A stretch of DNA of 64,000 bases, from positions 124,001-188,000 of the forward strand of contig NZ_FOIB01000006.1 of assembly GCF_900111765.1 (NCBI RefSeq). Direction: 5' to 3'. Below the pieces are notes generated by a model that saw only the letters and a list, made by a program, of their open reading frames with translations, was not told the DNA's origin and did not search any database. Both the position numbers and the translations under genes were made by a program. This document shows, piece after piece, positions 62,328 to 64,000 of the stretch. This DNA comes from Myxococcus fulvus. Lineage in GTDB: Bacteria; Myxococcota; Myxococcia; Myxococcales; Myxococcaceae. Within the stretch, counting starts at the first letter, position 1, and each line of letters begins with the position of its first letter.

Positions 62328-63521
62328 TCAGCCTCCCTTCGCCTTGTGAGAGAGCATCTGCGCCACGCCGTACAGCTTGGCGAAGCCAGCGGCCTCCGAG
62401 CCCGTCCACAACACGTTCGCCTCTCCGTACGTCGCCACCTTCGCGTCCATCAGCGAGTACGGCGAGCGCACGCCCTCCACCACCTGCGTCCGCGGGTGCA
62501 GCACCAGCCGCACCTCGCCCGTCACCCGCTCCTGCGAGGACGTGAGGAACGCCTCCAGGTCCTTCACGAGCGGGTCGAAGAAGTGACCCTCGTGGAGCAG
62601 TGAGCCGTACAGGTTGCCCACCGTCTCCTTCCAGAAGAGCTGCTTGCCCGACAGCACCAGCTTCTCCAGCTCGCGGTGCGAGGTGATGAGCAGGTGCGCC
62701 GCGGGCGCCTCGAAGCCCACGCGGCCCTTGATGCCCAGGATGGTGTCACCCAGGTGCACGCCGCGGCCGATGCCGTACTGCCGGCCCAGCACGTTGAGCG
62801 CCTCCACCAGCTCCACCGGGCCCAGCGCCTTGCCGTCCAGCGACGTGGGCACGCCCTTGTCGAAGCCCACCGTCAGCGTGCGGGGCTTCAGGTCCGTGGG
62901 AATCTCGCCGGAGGGGAACGCCGCCTCGGGCAGCGCGCTCCACGAGTTGAGCGTCTCGCTGCCGCCCACGGACGTGCCCCACATGCCCTCGTTGACCGAG
63001 TACGAGCCCAGCTTCGGCGGCATGTGGATGCCGCGCTCGGCCAGGAACGACAGCTCCTGCTGACGGCTCAGGCCCAGCGTGCGGATGGGGGTGATGAGCT
63101 CCAGGTCGCCCGCCAGCGAGCGGAACGCCACGTCGAAGCGCACCTGGTCGTTGCCGGCGCCGGTGCTGCCGTGCGCGAGCGCCTGCACGCCCTTCTCGCG
63201 CGCCACGCGCACCACCTCCACGGCCTGGCAGGCGCGCTCGGCGGAGACGCTCAGGGGGTAGACCTGGCCGCGCAGCACGTTGCCGGCGATGAGGTAGCGC
63301 AGGTAGCCCTCGAAGAGGGTGCCGCGCGCGTCCACCTTGATGTGCTCCACGGCGCCCAGCTTCGCCGACAGGGCCGCGATGTTCGCCAGCTGCTCGGGCG
63401 GAAAGCCGCCCGTGTCCACCGTGACGGTGGTCACGTCGTAGCCCTGCTCGCGCAGGTACACCGTGCAGAAAGCGGTATCGAGTCCGCCGGAGAAGGCCAG
63501 CACCACGTTCTTCTTGCTCAT
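62328..63521 (-). CDS. argG: Argininosuccinate synthase
   Basis: 397 residues. ATP pyrophosphatase loop FSGGLDTAFC (most have SGGLDTS), HGSTGAGNDQVRFDV, and the YSVNEGMWGTSVGGSE stretch. The N-terminal VVLAFSGGLDTAFC and the internal sequence resemble the ArgG subgroup of Bacteroidetes and Xanthomonas, where N-acylated ornithine is carbamoylated, more than the enteric enzyme; I cannot confirm this without alignment. It condenses citrulline and aspartate. It lies 27 bases after argH and 1 base before the P-loop gene. Confidence 0.92.
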   Translation of the reverse strand: MSKKNVVLAFSGGLDTAFCTVYLREQGYDVTTVTVDTGGFPPEQLANIAALSAKLGAVEHIKVDARGTLFEGYLRYLIAGNVLRGQVYPLSVSAERACQAVEVVRVAREKGVQALAHGSTGAGNDQVRFDVAFRSLAGDLELITPIRTLGLSRQQELSFLAERGIHMPPKLGSYSVNEGMWGTSVGGSETLNSWSALPEAAFPSGEIPTDLKPRTLTVGFDKGVPTSLDGKALGPVELVEALNVLGRQYGIGRGVHLGDTILGIKGRVGFEAPAAHLLITSHRELEKLVLSGKQLFWKETVGNLYGSLLHEGHFFDPLVKDLEAFLTSSQERVTGEVRLVLHPRTQVVEGVRSPYSLMDAKVATYGEANVLWTGSEAAGFAKLYGVAQMLSHKAKGG

Positions 63522-63548
63522 GTCGTCACTCCTCGCGGGGAATCGTCG

Positions 63549-64000
63549 TCACACATCCCAGACGTGCTCGGCCGCCGTGGCCAGGGCGCGGTGGGTGTCG
63601 TCGAGCCAGGCGCGCTGGGCGCCCAGCTCCTCACGGGCCTGGGCCAGTCCCAGGTTGCCGGCGCCACCCAGGTGGGTGGCCGTCAGGGCCTCGCGGTCCG
63701 GATGGAAGGTGCCGTCCGCCAGCTCCCGGCCCACCTGCCGGTACGCGTCGCGGAAGGCCTGTCCCCCGGCCACCAGCGTGTACGCATGGTGGGCCGCGTA
63801 GAGCGTGTCGTCACAGGCGGCCAGCGCCGCGTCCGCCTTGACCTGGAGCACCGGCACCAGCCGGGACAGCACATCCAACAGCGAGCGGCTGGAGGACAGC
63901 GCCGCCAGGGTGGGGCGCTTGAGCAGCTGGAAGTCACGGTGGTAGCTGGACGGCAGTCCGCTCGCCACGGCCTCGACCTGGTGCAAGAGCCCCCGCAGCT
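63549..64000 (-). CDS. argH: Argininosuccinate lyase, C-terminal part (runs off the window)
   Basis: About 150 C-terminal residues are present; the gene continues beyond base 64000. Recognisable ArgH sequence: LPSSYHRDFQLLKRP (the family's GLP..Y.RD.Q block), followed by the helical C-terminal domain (YAAHHAYTLVAGGQAFRDAYRQVGREL). The enzyme splits argininosuccinate to arginine and fumarate. It is the upstream gene, in this window, of the argH-argG-X-argC operon. Confidence 0.88.
   Translation of the reverse strand, partial: LRGLLHQVEAVASGLPSSYHRDFQLLKRPTLAALSSSRSLLDVLSRLVPVLQVKADAALAACDDTLYAAHHAYTLVAGGQAFRDAYRQVGRELADGTFHPDREALTATHLGGAGNLGLAQAREELGAQRAWLDDTHRALATAAEHVWDV

Overview
The window is high-GC DNA with the gene content of a fruiting myxobacterium (Myxococcales, Myxococcus/Corallococcus type). 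Three things indicate this. A complete Che3-type chemosensory operon (crdA divergent from crdB-cheW3-mcp3A-mcp3B-cheA3-cheB3-cheR3) lies about 20 kb from an mrpA-mrpB-mrpC developmental regulatory locus. The window also carries eukaryotic-like signalling proteins (a Ser/Thr kinase and a VWA protein). Finally, codon use is strongly GC-biased. No rRNA, tRNA, CRISPR array, insertion sequence or prophage was seen.

Layout. 0-3.5 kb: a secreted lipoprotein, a ricin-B-like secreted protein and a LuxR-type regulator. 3.6-15.7 kb: the Che3 signalling block. 15.7-18.1 kb: a YbgF-like lipoprotein, a metallophosphatase gene interrupted by an in-frame UGA followed by a bacterial SECIS hairpin (a selenoprotein in my reading), and ribosomal protein L31. 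18.3-21 kb: an orphan DNA methyltransferase and an M1 aminopeptidase. 21.1-24.8 kb: a fadN-fadA beta-oxidation operon ending in a strong terminator. 24.8-28.8 kb: a membrane MutS-family ATPase and a dgcA/dgcN-like D-glutamate pair. 29-33.6 kb: VWA protein, phosphoesterase lipoprotein, envelope protein and a YejM-like membrane sulfatase. 33.7-36.3 kb: a LysR regulator and a long aromatic amino acid hydroxylase, followed by about 0.8 kb of decayed repeats. 37.1-40.6 kb: mrpABC with a readable sigma-54 promoter and operator region. 40.6-50.8 kb: a membrane spermidine-synthase-like protein, an orphan Flp pilin, a cupin, a TipAS-type MerR regulator, YfhO-like and glycosyltransferase-like membrane proteins and a cysteine-rich protein. 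51-59.3 kb: an SsnA-like amidohydrolase, RlmI-like methyltransferase, kinase, truA, a CPA1 antiporter and an ATP-grasp/zinc-ribbon pair. 59.6-64 kb: a secreted protein and an arginine operon (argH-argG-P-loop protein-argC) running off the right edge.

How the genes work together. The Che3 block feeds an NtrC-type regulator (CrdA) instead of a CheY. MrpA/MrpB (histidine kinase and sigma-54 activator) drive mrpC, whose product is the main CRP-like developmental regulator. The dgcN/dgcA pair would make N-acetyl-L-glutamate, an intermediate of the arginine pathway encoded at the other end. That pathway also carries an unassigned P-loop protein resembling the DgcN C-terminal domain. The observation I consider most worth checking is the UGA-containing metallophosphatase at 16.6 kb.
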